Below the pieces are notes generated by a model that was not told the DNA's origin, ran no database searches, and saw only the letters and a list, made by a program, of their open reading frames with translations. Both the position numbers and the translations under genes were made by a program. From NCBI GenBank assembly GCA_002368155.1, contig AP018180.1, positions 3,846,719 to 3,910,718 of the forward strand: a stretch of 64,000 nt of DNA, written 5' to 3'. Positions 48,139 to 57,660 of the stretch are shown piece after piece. This DNA comes from Nostoc carneum NIES-2107. GTDB taxonomy: Bacteria > Cyanobacteriota > Cyanobacteriia > Cyanobacteriales > Nostocaceae. Positions within the stretch are counted from its first letter, which is position 1; each line of letters begins with the position of its first letter.

Positions 48139-48247
48139 CGCTTCTCAGGAGATAGCACAGTTCCGACGAGCCTAGATGCTCAAAACATCGCCCAGCGCGA
48201 TTTGTAAGAACTTGGTGCAGCGTGGAAACCACGTCTTTACTAGTTAA

Positions 48248-48535
<288 letters not shown>

Positions 48536-48552
48536 GACCTAAAAGTTTTATG

Positions 48553-48584
48553 TTGTAGAGACGTGAATCTTCACGGCTCTACAA
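48553..48584 (+). repeat. hairpin between atpE and atpG
   Basis: Arms TTGTAGAG and CTCTACAA with an inner CGTGAA/TTCACG pairing form a stable stem 18 bases after atpE. It resembles the TGTAGAGACGTG dispersed hairpin of Nostocales and could stabilise the upstream atpE message, which is needed in excess. Confidence 0.7.
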
Positions 48585-48712
48585 TTAAAATCTTTTGGGT
48601 ATTTAGTCGTTCTGATGTAAGTTACCCTGATTGGCTAAGGGTTCCTAAAATACAAACGGTTGGATGTTATTGCTAGCCATGAACACTGCTACTCCAGCCA
48701 AAGAGGAGAGAA

Positions 48713-49144
48713 ATGTTTGATTTCGATGCTACTTTGCCATTGATGGCATTGCAGTTCCTGTTGTTAGCAGCTTTGTTGAATGTAATTTTCTATAAGCCAC
48801 TGACCAAGGTGCTGGACGATCGCGATAATTACATCCGAACGAATACCCTTGAAGCCAAAGAACGCTTGGCTAAAGCCGAACGCTTAACCCAGGAATATGA
48901 GCAACAACTAGCAGACGCTCGCAGACAGTCGCAAGCGGCTATAGAAACAGCTCAGTTGGAAGCTAAGAAAATTACTGCCCAAAAAATCGCTGAAGCGCAA
49001 CAGGAAGCTCAAAAAGAAAGAGAACGCGCTGCTATTGAAATAGAGCAACAAAAACAACAAGCTTTTAGCGAGTTAGAACAACAAGTTGATGCTCTAAGCA
49101 GACAGATTCTAGAAAAACTATTAGGGCCAACTCTCGCTAGATAA
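48713..49144 (+). CDS. atpG: ATP synthase F0 subunit b'
   Basis: The 143-residue protein has one N-terminal membrane helix ([21 protein letters not shown]) and a long charged coiled coil ([30 protein letters not shown] onward). This is the b' subunit, which pairs with b in the peripheral stalk of cyanobacterial and chloroplast enzymes. AGAGGAGAG lies just before the ATG. It follows atpE by 177 bases, with a hairpin between them. Confidence 0.95.
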   Translation: MFDFDATLPLMALQFLLLAALLNVIFYKPLTKVLDDRDNYIRTNTLEAKERLAKAERLTQEYEQQLADARRQSQAAIETAQLEAKKITAQKIAEAQQEAQKERERAAIEIEQQKQQAFSELEQQVDALSRQILEKLLGPTLAR

Positions 49145-49335
49145 GCGAAAGTATTGGTTCTGTGAAAGCATACGCGCAGATGGGCAATTGCCACGAAGCG
49201 CTTAATTAAGTGTCCAAAAAAGGCACTTTTTTCCTTCGGGAAGTTAAGCAACTTAATTGCCCTTGAGGAAGTTAAGAACCTTTATTTCCCAACAGGAAAA
49301 TACAACGTATTAGCAAGCGAGCAGCGCACTTGTAG

Positions 49336-49893
49336 ATGGGTAACATGGGCACATTCTTATTACTTGCCACAGAACACTCTGAATTAGCAGAAGGCGCAGC
49401 AGAAGGTGGTTTCGGTCTTAACCTAGACATATTAGAAACCAACGTCATTAACCTAGCGATTCTGATTGGCATATTATTCTACTTCGGACGTAAAGTTTTA
49501 AGCAATATCCTCAACGAGCGACGGTCTAATATTGAAACCGTAGTTCGGGAAGCAGAAAAGCGCCAAAAAGAGGCACAAATTGCTTTATCTCAGGCGCAAG
49601 AGCAGTTAACTCAAGCTCAGGCAGAAGCGCAACGCATCCGCAAAGCTGCCGAAGAAAGCGCCCAAGCTGCTAAAGACGCTCTGTTAGCCAAAGCAACGCA
49701 AGACGTAGAACGCTTGCGACAAACAGCAGCAGCAGATTTGAACACAGAAAGAGAGCGAGCGCTAGCCGAATTGCGGCAGCGGGTAGCCGCATTGGCATTG
49801 CAAAAAGTCGAGTCAGAACTGCGGACAGGTATTGCTGACGATGTTCAACAAACAATAATTGACCGCAGTATCGCACAGGTGGGAGGACGCTGA
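49336..49893 (+). CDS. atpF: ATP synthase F0 subunit b
   Basis: The 185-residue peripheral-stalk subunit has one membrane helix ([17 protein letters not shown]) after a short lumenal or periplasmic leader, then a long Ala/Glu/Gln-rich coiled coil ([20 protein letters not shown] onward). It pairs with b' and contacts delta. The stop TGA overlaps the atpH ATG by one base, giving coupled translation. Two nearby ATG codons (49336 and 49345) are possible starts. Confidence 0.95.
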   Translation: MGNMGTFLLLATEHSELAEGAAEGGFGLNLDILETNVINLAILIGILFYFGRKVLSNILNERRSNIETVVREAEKRQKEAQIALSQAQEQLTQAQAEAQRIRKAAEESAQAAKDALLAKATQDVERLRQTAAADLNTERERALAELRQRVAALALQKVESELRTGIADDVQQTIIDRSIAQVGGR

Positions 49894-50447
49894 TGAAAAG
49901 TAATGTAGAAACAGCCGAAGTCGCCCAACCTTACGCACAGGCTTTGATGTCAATTGCTCAATCCCAAAATCTGACAGAAGAATTTGGTGAAGATGCACGG
50001 GCATTGCTGAATTTGTTGAAAAATTCAGCACCACTGCAAAACTTAATTGACAACCCGTTTATTCAGCCTGAAAAGAAAAAAGCAGTGATCACTCAAATAT
50101 TGGGTGATGGCGCAAATCAGTACTTACGCAGATTTTTGCAGCTGCTGGTAGACAAGCGCCGGATTTTCTTCTTGGAGCAGATTTTACAGCAGTATTTAGC
50201 GTTGTTGCGCCAGCTGAATCAAACCGTATTAGCGGAAGTAACTTCAGCTGTTCCCCTCACAGAAGCTCAACAACAAGCTGTAAAAGATAAAGTTCTTACT
50301 ATCACTAATGCTCGCCAAGTAGAACTGGAAACTAAAATCGACCGCGACTTAATTGGTGGTTTGATCATTAAAGTAGGATCGCAGGTAATTGACGCTAGTT
50401 TACGGGGTCAGTTGCGCCGCCTTTCTTTGCGCTTAAGCAGTTCATAG
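49893..50447 (+). CDS. atpH: ATP synthase F1 subunit delta
   Basis: The 184-residue subunit (OSCP type) links the peripheral stalk to the top of F1. An N-terminal helical bundle ([22 protein letters not shown]) and the C-terminal [25 protein letters not shown] signature are clear. The ATG overlaps the atpF stop. GGGAGG lies eight bases upstream, inside atpF. Confidence 0.96.
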   Translation: MKSNVETAEVAQPYAQALMSIAQSQNLTEEFGEDARALLNLLKNSAPLQNLIDNPFIQPEKKKAVITQILGDGANQYLRRFLQLLVDKRRIFFLEQILQQYLALLRQLNQTVLAEVTSAVPLTEAQQQAVKDKVLTITNARQVELETKIDRDLIGGLIIKVGSQVIDASLRGQLRRLSLRLSSS

Positions 50448-50511
50448 AAATTTCAGTAGTTTCGGTGAACCGATTACTCTGTTCCGTCTCCCAAGAAAAA
50501 AAGTTAGACAC

Positions 50512-52032
50512 ATGAGCATTTCAATCAGACCTGACGAAATTAGTAGCATTATTCAACAGCAAATCGAGCAATACGACCAAGATGTCAAAGTTGCTAACGT
50601 CGGTACCGTACTCCAAGTAGGTGACGGTATTGCCCGGATCTATGGTCTGGAAAAGGCTATGGCTGGGGAGCTATTGGAATTTGAAGACGGTACAGTTGGC
50701 ATCGCCCAAAACTTAGAAGAAGACAACGTCGGTGCGGTGTTAATGGGTGAAGGTCGGGAAATTCAAGAAGGTAGCTCTGTAACAGCTACTGGAAGAATTG
50801 CCCAAGTACCCGTAGGGGAAGCTTTGATTGGACGCGTGGTTGATGCCCTAGGCCGTCCTATCGATGGTAAAGGAGATATCAAGACCACAGAAAGCCGCTT
50901 GATTGAATCTCCTGCTCCTGGTATTATCGCTCGTCGTTCTGTACACGAACCGATGCAAACCGGGATTACAGCTATCGACTCCATGATTCCCATCGGTCGT
51001 GGTCAGCGGGAGTTAATCATTGGTGACCGCCAAACCGGAAAAACCGCGATCGCAATTGACACCATCATCAACCAAAAAGGTGAAGATGTAGTTTGTGTCT
51101 ACGTTGCCGTTGGTCAAAAAGCTTCCACGGTCGCTAACGTTGTCCAAACACTGCAAGACAAAGGCGCAATGGACTACACAGTAGTCGTCGCCGCTAACGC
51201 CAGTGACCCTGCAACCTTACAATTCCTCGCTCCCTACACCGGAGCCACCATTGCCGAGTACTTCATGTACAAAGGCAAAGCTACTCTCGTCATTTACGAC
51301 GACCTCTCCAAGCAAGCCCAAGCTTATCGGCAAATGTCCTTGCTGCTACGTCGTCCACCCGGACGGGAAGCTTACCCCGGAGACGTATTCTACATTCACT
51401 CTCGCTTGTTAGAAAGAGCAGCGAAGCTCAGTGATGAATTGGGTAAAGGTAGCATGACCGCTCTACCCATCATCGAAACCCAAGCAGGTGACGTATCCGC
51501 ATACATCCCCACCAACGTAATTTCCATTACCGACGGTCAGATCTTCTTGTCTTCTGACTTATTTAACGCTGGTATCCGTCCCGCTGTAAACCCTGGTATC
51601 TCCGTATCCCGTGTAGGTTCTGCAGCGCAAACCAAGGCAATGAAGAAAGTTGCCGGTAAGATTAAATTGGAACTAGCACAATTTGACGACCTGCAAGCCT
51701 TCGCACAATTTGCTTCTGACTTAGATAAAGCTACCCAAGACCAGTTGGCCAGAGGTCAACGCTTACGGGAACTCTTGAAGCAGCCTCAAAATGACCCACT
51801 GTCTGTATACGAGCAAGTAGCTATTCTCTACGCTGGTATCAACGGTTATTTAGATGATATCGCTGTAGACAAAGTTACCACCTTCACCAGAGGTCTCCGC
51901 GATTACTTGAAGACTGGTAAACCTCAGTACGCTGAAGCAGTAAAATCTTCCAAAGCACTGGGTGACGCAGAAGAAGCTGCTTTAAAGGAAGCACTAACCG
52001 AATTCAAAAAGACCTTCAAAGCAACAGCGTAA
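50512..52032 (+). CDS. atpA: ATP synthase F1 subunit alpha
   Basis: The 506-residue subunit forms the non-catalytic sites of the F1 hexamer. The P-loop is [13 protein letters not shown] (about residues 170-182), [17 protein letters not shown] follows, and the family signature lies near [13 protein letters not shown]. Length and order are standard. It begins 64 bases after atpH. The downstream spacer to atpC is made of tandem repeats. Confidence 0.97.
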   Translation: MSISIRPDEISSIIQQQIEQYDQDVKVANVGTVLQVGDGIARIYGLEKAMAGELLEFEDGTVGIAQNLEEDNVGAVLMGEGREIQEGSSVTATGRIAQVPVGEALIGRVVDALGRPIDGKGDIKTTESRLIESPAPGIIARRSVHEPMQTGITAIDSMIPIGRGQRELIIGDRQTGKTAIAIDTIINQKGEDVVCVYVAVGQKASTVANVVQTLQDKGAMDYTVVVAANASDPATLQFLAPYTGATIAEYFMYKGKATLVIYDDLSKQAQAYRQMSLLLRRPPGREAYPGDVFYIHSRLLERAAKLSDELGKGSMTALPIIETQAGDVSAYIPTNVISITDGQIFLSSDLFNAGIRPAVNPGISVSRVGSAAQTKAMKKVAGKIKLELAQFDDLQAFAQFASDLDKATQDQLARGQRLRELLKQPQNDPLSVYEQVAILYAGINGYLDDIAVDKVTTFTRGLRDYLKTGKPQYAEAVKSSKALGDAEEAALKEALTEFKKTFKATA

Positions 52033-52113
52033 TTGGTCAAGGGTCAAGGGTCAACAGTCAAAAAACTTGAGACTCTGGACTCTTGACTTTGGACTCAGGA
52101 CTCAGGACTTCAG
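52033..52113. repeat. short tandem repeats between atpA and atpC
   Basis: TCAAGGG units followed by GACTCTTGACTTTGGACTCAGGACTCAGGACTT-type units fill the whole spacer. No purine-rich ribosome site is left before the atpC ATG. Confidence 0.88.
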
Positions 52114-52116
52114 AAT

Positions 52117-53064
52117 ATGCCCAATCTTAAAGCAATACGCGATCGCATTCAGTCGGTCAAAAACACCAAAAAAATCACAGAAGCCATGCGGCTGGTAGCG
52201 GCGGCGAGAGTACGCCGGGCGCAAGAACAAGTATTAGCCACCCGTCCCTTTGCTGATAAATTAGCGCAAGTTTTATATGGTTTGCAAACCCGACTGCGGT
52301 TTGAAGAAGCCAACTTGCCTCTGCTGAGAAAACGGGAAGTTAAAACAGTAGGTCTATTGGTTATTGCAGGCGATCGCGGTTTGTGTGGCGGTTACAATAG
52401 TAACGTCATTCGCCGTGCCGAAAATCGTGCCAAGGAACTCCAAGCCGAAGGTATTAACTACAAATTTGTCTTGGTAGGACGCAAGTCTATCCAATACTTC
52501 CAACGCCGCGACCAACCCATTGATGCTACCTACAGCGGTTTAGAACAAATTCCTACCGCCGCAGAAGCGACAAAGATTGCTGACGAATTGCTGTCTTTGT
52601 TCCTGTCGGAAAGTGTAGACCGCATCGAATTAATCTACACCCGATTTGTTTCTTTGGTAAGCTCGCGCCCAGTTGTGCAAACCCTGCTTCCTTTAGATCC
52701 TCAAGGTTTAGAAGCAGCAGATGACGAAATCTTCCGCTTAACAACCCGTGGTGGTCAATTTGAAGTAGAACGCCAAAAAGTGACTACCGAAGCCCGTCCT
52801 TTCCCCCGTGACATGATTTTTGAACAAGATCCAGTACAAATTCTGGATTCATTATTGCCTTTATATTTGGGTAACCAGCTATTACGGGCATTACAAGAAT
52901 CAGCCGCTAGTGAACTAGCCGCACGGATGACGGCGATGAACAACGCCAGTGACAACGCCGGTGAATTGATTAGAACCCTATCGTTGTCTTACAACAAAGC
53001 TCGACAAGCTGCAATTACTCAAGAACTTCTAGAAGTTGTTGGTGGTGCTGAAGCATTAACTTAG
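52117..53064 (+). CDS. atpC: ATP synthase F1 subunit gamma
   Basis: The 315-residue rotor subunit has the paired terminal helices ([37 protein letters not shown] and [47 protein letters not shown]). Residues about 195-230 form the insert typical of cyanobacterial and chloroplast gamma ([21 protein letters not shown]). The two redox cysteines of the plant chloroplast form are absent. A good terminator follows at 53088. Beta and epsilon are not here, as is usual for cyanobacteria. Confidence 0.96.
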   Translation: MPNLKAIRDRIQSVKNTKKITEAMRLVAAARVRRAQEQVLATRPFADKLAQVLYGLQTRLRFEEANLPLLRKREVKTVGLLVIAGDRGLCGGYNSNVIRRAENRAKELQAEGINYKFVLVGRKSIQYFQRRDQPIDATYSGLEQIPTAAEATKIADELLSLFLSESVDRIELIYTRFVSLVSSRPVVQTLLPLDPQGLEAADDEIFRLTTRGGQFEVERQKVTTEARPFPRDMIFEQDPVQILDSLLPLYLGNQLLRALQESAASELAARMTAMNNASDNAGELIRTLSLSYNKARQAAITQELLEVVGGAEALT

Positions 53065-53087
53065 GGATTTTTCAATTGTTAGTTACA

Positions 53088-53136
53088 AAAAATAGCCAAT
53101 TGCTAGTTTTTAGAACATTAGCGATTGGCTATTTTT
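53088..53136 (+). terminator. Rho-independent terminator of the atp operon
   Basis: Seventeen-base arms AAAAATAGCCAATTGCT and AGCGATTGGCTATTTTT pair with one G-U step around a 15-base loop and end in a T-run, 24 bases beyond atpC. Confidence 0.88.
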
Positions 53137-53331
53137 AGTGTTTGCTATCAAAGATTATTTGCTAGATTCCACAATCATGGCGATTCTTCCTCATCCCCAA
53201 CTCCCCAACACCCCAACACATCTGTAATCCAGGATACTCACCAATAATTATCAAAAAGTAAAGTTTCTTGCGAAACTCCTGACAAGCGCTGATAATTGCC
53301 TCAAAGCTCAAGCATTAAGGAGAAGCTCAAC

Positions 53332-53841
53332 ATGACTTTAACCCGTGGGCGGAGGATTTTAGCTGCTTTGTTACTATCAGTATTATTGCTGACATCAGCC
53401 TGTAGCGCTAAAACTCCTGGACGTTTTGATCAGGCGCAGCAAGAAAGCAGTCGCCAAAAAAGTGGTCAAGCAGTTGCTAAAAATGCAACTCAGGGTAGCA
53501 AATTGAACAAATTTTTCCCCAGTGGAGGGGATGGCTACCAGCGCGTTTATACTCAAGAGAAAAAAGGCTTTTCGGAAGCGAATTTGAAAAAAGGTGGCAA
53601 GGTTGTAGCGCAACTAGCCATTTCCGACACAACTAGTACTCCCTCTGCAGCAGCAAAATTCTCTAATAGTAGCAAAAAAGTTGCTGGTTATCCTGCAGTC
53701 ACACTTGGTAATACTCAAACTTCAATTTTGGTTGGTAAATACCAAGTAAAAGCAATTTCCAAAGACCCAACATTTACAGCCGCAGACAGAGAAGCTTGGT
53801 TAGAAAAATTCAATCTAAATGGTTTAGCAAGACTCAAATAA
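53332..53841 (+). CDS. lipoprotein of unknown function
   Basis: The 169-residue protein has a lipoprotein signal (ILAALLLSVLLLTSAC, Cys24) and a basic, Ser/Lys-rich mature part with one likely globular unit (SGGDGYQRVYTQEKKGFSEANLKKGGKVVAQLAISD onward), ending ADREAWLEKFNLNGLARL. AAGGAGAAG precedes the ATG at 53332, so the longer frame from 53296 is rejected. It follows the atp terminator and is transcribed separately. I cannot name the family. Confidence 0.75.
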   Translation: MTLTRGRRILAALLLSVLLLTSACSAKTPGRFDQAQQESSRQKSGQAVAKNATQGSKLNKFFPSGGDGYQRVYTQEKKGFSEANLKKGGKVVAQLAISDTTSTPSAAAKFSNSSKKVAGYPAVTLGNTQTSILVGKYQVKAISKDPTFTAADREAWLEKFNLNGLARLK

Positions 53842-53936
53842 TACCAAATTGGCATAGTTAGTATTGTTTGAGAATCGGAAAGCAGCCTTGTGTTTTAGGT
53901 GTTCAATTCTCAATTCTCAAATCCAAAATTGGTATA
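53841..53936 (+). repeat. MITE-like repeat with ATACCAA ends (copy B)
   Basis: The block is bounded by ATACCAAATT and AAAATTGGTAT and is homologous through its interior to the reverse complement of 19072-19157. It begins at the last base of the lipoprotein stop codon. TAA stands just outside both TACCAA-type ends. Confidence 0.75.
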
Positions 53937-53985
53937 AGCTGCACAAGAGAAATAAAAATTACATCACAGCAATCAGGAGATTATT

Positions 53986-54873
53986 TTGAGTAAACCGATT
54001 TTTCAGTTAGTTGATGAACTACCAAGCAGTGGTTTAACTGTTTCTATGTTAAACGCCCTAGATTTTGTTGCTCCTGGTGAGTGGCAAAATACTGTAGGCT
54101 TTGTCAACACCATTAAAACCGTGACTGGTGAAAGTGACGAAGCCCTAATTCAACAAATTGGCGAACGGGCAATTTATCTATTCAACGATAAATCTCAAGG
54201 TTATCAAACAGCTTTGTGGCTATATCAAACTGTTGATGGTACAGATAAAGCCCTGGGTGCAGCAGCTTTAGCTAATAAGGTGGGTGAGAAAATTCCCTTG
54301 TTAGGCTTTTTAAATAGTGTCACTCCCAAACCAGATAAAGCTCAAACTATTGACCTGACATTAAAAGTTGTGGCTGAATTGGTAGCTTTCTGCCAAATTA
54401 ATGGCATTCCCGGAGATAGCATTGGCGATTTTGTTGCTTCTTTAGGTGAGTATGCTGGCGAATCTTTGATTCGCATGGTTGCATTAGTCTGCGTTGATGG
54501 TTTGATACCTTTAGGGCCTGACTTTATTAGTAAAGCTTTATCACAGATTAGCAGTACAAATCCCCAAGAGTTAGAACAAAACTCAACTTTTCAAGGTATC
54601 AAAGATGCCATCCCTGGTAACAACGCTAGTAGTAAGCTCAACTTTATTGGTGAAAGCTTTGATTCAGTTAAAGGTTGGATGAATAGTCTGGTTGTATCCA
54701 ACAATTTAACGCCACAAACTGTTGTGGGCCATTTGCAAAATTTCGTTGAATTTTCTGATAGCAAATTAGATTATCTAGCAGCATTTTTGGATGTGGCAAC
54801 TAACTACTACGAACACACAGGAACGCAAACTTTAGCGCGTCGATTGATTGAACGAGCTGTAGCTGAGATTTAA
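53986..54873 (+). CDS. soluble helical protein of unknown function
   Basis: The 295-residue protein starts at TTG, supported by AGGAG six bases upstream. It is mostly helical, with segments such as ALIQQIGERAIYLFNDKSQGYQTALWLYQTVDG and LDYLAAFLDVATNYYEHTGTQTLARRLIERAVAEI. There is no signal peptide, and only scattered cysteines. I do not recognise a domain. It is flanked by the MITE-like repeat and a convergent gene. Confidence 0.7.
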   Translation: MSKPIFQLVDELPSSGLTVSMLNALDFVAPGEWQNTVGFVNTIKTVTGESDEALIQQIGERAIYLFNDKSQGYQTALWLYQTVDGTDKALGAAALANKVGEKIPLLGFLNSVTPKPDKAQTIDLTLKVVAELVAFCQINGIPGDSIGDFVASLGEYAGESLIRMVALVCVDGLIPLGPDFISKALSQISSTNPQELEQNSTFQGIKDAIPGNNASSKLNFIGESFDSVKGWMNSLVVSNNLTPQTVVGHLQNFVEFSDSKLDYLAAFLDVATNYYEHTGTQTLARRLIERAVAEI

Positions 54874-54976
54874 TCGATAGGTAATTGGTATTGAGTAATG
54901 GGTAATGTTGATATTTATCTATTACTCATACCAATTATTAATAAACAGAATTATCTAATAGCAGTACATTATATAT

Positions 54977-55717
54977 TTACTTTTGGGTCAAATTGAGATC
55001 AGCTGCGATCGCATATAAATATGGTTGGAAAATGGCCCAGTCTTCTAACTTATCAAACTTACCTGTAGCTGAAGCAGGGTCATAGCCACTAGTAATTACG
55101 TAAAGTGAAGTTCCATCAAAGGTTACATGACCAATATGTTGTTCTTGCACTCCTGCTTGACGCTTTAGTCCCACAAATCCATAACGGAGTCCTGGAAGTT
55201 TGCCAATCGTTACTGTTTGGGGGGGATGGCTAGAGAAGATAATATTGTTTTTGTAAGTAGCCTGACGGTCTTTAGAGATAGCACTATAGTAGTCTGTGAC
55301 CCAAGCTTTTAGTGCCGTCAATATCTGAGTTTGGTACTGAGGATTTTGGGAATCCACTTTACTACCTGCGGGAATACCAACTGCTTCTAGTTTCTTTTGA
55401 AAATCGGGATTGTTTGCTAATGGGTAAACCCCAATCTCAACTGTACCTAAAAGTTTGCCTTGGGTTGATACGCATAAAAGCGGTGCATTTCCCTTACAAG
55501 GAACAACTTCCCAATTGTTTGGCGCACTCTTATTAACCAAAATTTTCTGCCAAATATTCCCTTCTCCCTCATTAGGACTAGGTTTATTTAACGGCTGTAC
55601 TGCTGGGTTTTTCTGCTGGGGATTATTTGCAGAAAACAGAGGTGGAACAAATTTAATTCCCACGGGGATTAGTGCTACCAAGATAGCACCAATTAAAAGA
55701 TGATAAAGGCGCAACAT
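54977..55717 (-). CDS. exported or membrane-anchored protein of unknown function
   Basis: The 246-residue protein has an N-terminal hydrophobic segment (LYHLLIGAILVALIPVGIKFVPPLF), then a Pro/Asn linker with NKPSPNEGEG, then a globular periplasmic-type domain with two cysteines (VPCKGNAPLLCVST) that may form a disulfide. No named family is recognised. It is convergent with the soluble protein gene at 53986 and has no operon partner. Confidence 0.7.
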   Translation of the reverse strand: MLRLYHLLIGAILVALIPVGIKFVPPLFSANNPQQKNPAVQPLNKPSPNEGEGNIWQKILVNKSAPNNWEVVPCKGNAPLLCVSTQGKLLGTVEIGVYPLANNPDFQKKLEAVGIPAGSKVDSQNPQYQTQILTALKAWVTDYYSAISKDRQATYKNNIIFSSHPPQTVTIGKLPGLRYGFVGLKRQAGVQEQHIGHVTFDGTSLYVITSGYDPASATGKFDKLEDWAIFQPYLYAIAADLNLTQK

Positions 55718-55846
55718 TTTATCTGAAACCCTAGAATCAGAGATGGCATGATGAAAGTATCTGCAACACTTTGTCAGTATACAAAGAAGATAGCTCTACA
55801 TAGCTGTAAGTTCCGCAAAAGAAACGTAACGCATCGCCGCATGGAT

Positions 55847-55911
55847 GGTGCGTTAGGCGCTAAGATAGGTCTTTGTTGACAAATCATCTAGAAATCAGCG
55901 CCTAACACACC
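55847..55911. repeat. foldable repeat, GGTGCGTTAGGCGCT type
   Basis: Fifteen-base arms with one mismatch (GGTGCGTTAGGCGCT and AGCGCCTAACACACC) enclose 35 bases; CCTACT follows. It belongs to the GTAGGGTG..TAACGCAC family. Confidence 0.75.
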
Positions 55912-55985
55912 CTACTGAAGATTTATTTTATAAATATCCTCTAAGCACGCTACATGAATTACAAAAATCAAATAAGAGTCCTATA

Positions 55986-56111
55986 CAATACTTGTCGGTT
56001 AAAGGCAAAAGGGGAAGGGGAAAAGGGGCAAGAAAAAACCTTTAACCCTTACCCTTTCACCTTTTCCCCAAACCAAATTAAGAGTTGAAAATCCTTAACC
56101 GAGCAGTATTG
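55986..56111 (-). mobile_element. 126-bp MITE with 10-bp target duplication (copy 2)
   Basis: The element has the same ends and exact length as 5949-6074, in reverse orientation (CAATACTTGTCGGT at one end, ACCGAGCAGTATTG at the other). It is flanked by GAGTCCTATA at 55976-55985 and the identical GAGTCCTATA at 56112-56121. The different target sequence from copy 1 shows two independent insertions. It has no coding capacity. Confidence 0.92.
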
Positions 56112-56315
56112 GAGTCCTATATACATTTGTAGTAGCACTGCAAGCTAAAACAGTGCTACTACTAAAGGTTATTATTGATGTCTAGCTGTCTCTAGCCCCT
56201 AATCCCTAGTCCCTAGTTTCTAGCTTCTTCTCTTCTTTGGGCTTGCTGATAGTCAAGCTACCAATATGGTAGTTAAACACAGTGATTTAGTCGAAGAGCA
56301 AATTTCTAAGAAATT

Positions 56316-56510
56316 TTATTTGTAGCGAGAACGTTGTCTACGACTTTGCTTATGTCTTGCAACTGCTTTGCGTTTTTCTTTCTCTAAAGGCGTTTCAAAG
56401 TGACGCTTTTTACGCATATCTTGGAAAATTCCGGCTTTGGAAACTTCCCGCTTAAATCTTCGTAAAGCTGATTCAATACCTTCGTTCTCTCCTAAAACTA
56501 CTTGGGTCAT
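56316..56510 (-). CDS. rpsU: 30S ribosomal protein S21
   Basis: The 64-residue basic protein ([52 protein letters not shown]...) is S21, which sits on the small subunit near the anti-Shine-Dalgarno end. AGGAGG lies seven bases before the ATG at 56510; the longer frame is not used. It lies 110 bases after the RNA-binding protein gene in the same direction, the known rbp-rpsU arrangement of Anabaena. Confidence 0.96.
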   Translation of the reverse strand: MTQVVLGENEGIESALRRFKREVSKAGIFQDMRKKRHFETPLEKEKRKAVARHKQSRRQRSRYK

Positions 56511-56554
56511 TCTCATTCCTCCTGAATGTGGATGAATAGACAAAATAAAATATT

Positions 56555-56588
56555 CCAGCAGAATTGAGCCTTTGGCTTTATCTGCTGG
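56555..56588 (-). repeat. hairpin between rbp and rpsU
   Basis: Arms CCAGCAGA and TCTGCTGG pair around an 18-base loop in the intergenic part of the rbp-rpsU transcript. It may adjust the ratio of the two products or mark an RNA processing site. Confidence 0.6.
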
Positions 56589-56620
56589 AGACTCTAGATT
56601 TTAAGTTTTCAGCGCCAGGC

Positions 56621-56926
56621 TTAGTAGCGACGATTATTGCGGTTATTGTTATTCCAGCCACCACGAGAAGCAGGGCTTCTTTCTTCACGAGGTTTAGCTT
56701 TGTTGACTTTCAAATCGCGTCCCATCCATTCTGCGCCATCTAGCGCTTCAATTGCAGCTACTTCTTGAGCATCTGTGTCCATTTCCACAAATGCAAAGCC
56801 ACGTGGACGACCAGTTTCGCGGTCTGTAGGTAGTTGAACGCGATTAACTGTTCCATATTCAGCGAAAGCCCGTTTCAGGTCATCTTCTGTAACCTGATAG
56901 GACAAATTCCCAACATAAATCGACAT
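56621..56926 (-). CDS. RRM-type RNA-binding protein (Rbp)
   Basis: The 101-residue protein has a single RRM: RNP2 is IYVGNLSY (residues 3-10) and RNP1 is RGFAFVEM (42-49). A short Gly/Asn/Arg-rich tail follows (GGWNNNNRNNRRY). In Anabaena such proteins are cold-induced and cotranscribed with rpsU, as the layout here suggests. GGAG lies before the ATG. The upstream region is long and AT-rich, consistent with a regulatory leader. Which numbered rbp paralogue this is cannot be told from sequence alone. Confidence 0.93.
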   Translation of the reverse strand: MSIYVGNLSYQVTEDDLKRAFAEYGTVNRVQLPTDRETGRPRGFAFVEMDTDAQEVAAIEALDGAEWMGRDLKVNKAKPREERSPASRGGWNNNNRNNRRY

Positions 56927-57660
56927 GGTTTGTCTCCGAATCCAGTTAGCGTAGAGACTTAAATTCGGAGAGACGCTTTAGTGAAATCAAAACGAATAAC
57001 TCAACCGAAAATAATCTTTATATCCACGATTATAGCACAGGATTTGAGAACTAAATCCTGTATAGTTTGATTTTCAATATACAAATTTTTCAGAGCAGGC
57101 AAAAAATTTTTTATTCAGAATCTGATTTTTGTGAGCATTATATTATTACATTTTTGAGGGGTTTTTCAACGGAATTATTGTTTAATTTTTCAAAACTTCT
57201 CTTCTTTTCATAGTTTCTCTGCTGTAATTGACCCTTGAATGGCAATTGCCTGTAATTGCCAAGTTGTGATTATAGGATAAATTTTAGGTTCTGTTAAACG
57301 CCTTAAAAGCTAACATTTCCGGTGCTTGTTGGGTTGAGGAAATAAACCCAATCTACGCATTTTCAGGTTTTTGGCGCTGAATAAACGGTATTGGATGATA
57401 AATTATCAAAGTGTAGTTTGCCTAAAGATCAGCCAAAATCTTAGTTTAGTCTCATCTCGCTATCGAGTAAATTGCCAGCTAGATTTTTGATGATTAGCAT
57501 TAATTATTTTTATAAAAAATTAAGGTGGATACATGACCCACCTTATACCAATTCAAAATTTAAAATGAGGATAGCCAGATACATAAGAGTTAATGAATTT
57601 AGCCCCGTTGCTGAATTTTAAAGAATTGGTATTGCTGTTTTATTTGCTATGTTTTTCGCA
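56927..57660. promoter_or_regulatory. long leader and promoter region of rbp, plus a spacer
   Basis: The first roughly 270 bases upstream of rbp are AT-rich and gene-free, fitting the long cold-responsive leader described for Anabaena rbp genes. The part at 57545-57632 is a repeat. Nothing else is recognised up to the aldolase stop codon. Confidence 0.5.
57545..57632. repeat. possible third repeat with ATACCAATTC ends
   Basis: ATACCAATTC at the left and GAATTGGTAT at the right are exact inverted repeats 88 bp apart. The interior does not visibly match copies A and B, so membership in that family is tentative. Confidence 0.45.

Larger units (their letters stand above)
55718..56315. other. intergenic region made largely of mobile repeats
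   Basis: These 598 bases contain a foldable repeat (55847-55911) and the second MITE with its 10-bp duplication (55976-56121). The rest includes CTAGTCCCTAGTTTC repeats near 56200. No gene is supported. Confidence 0.6.
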
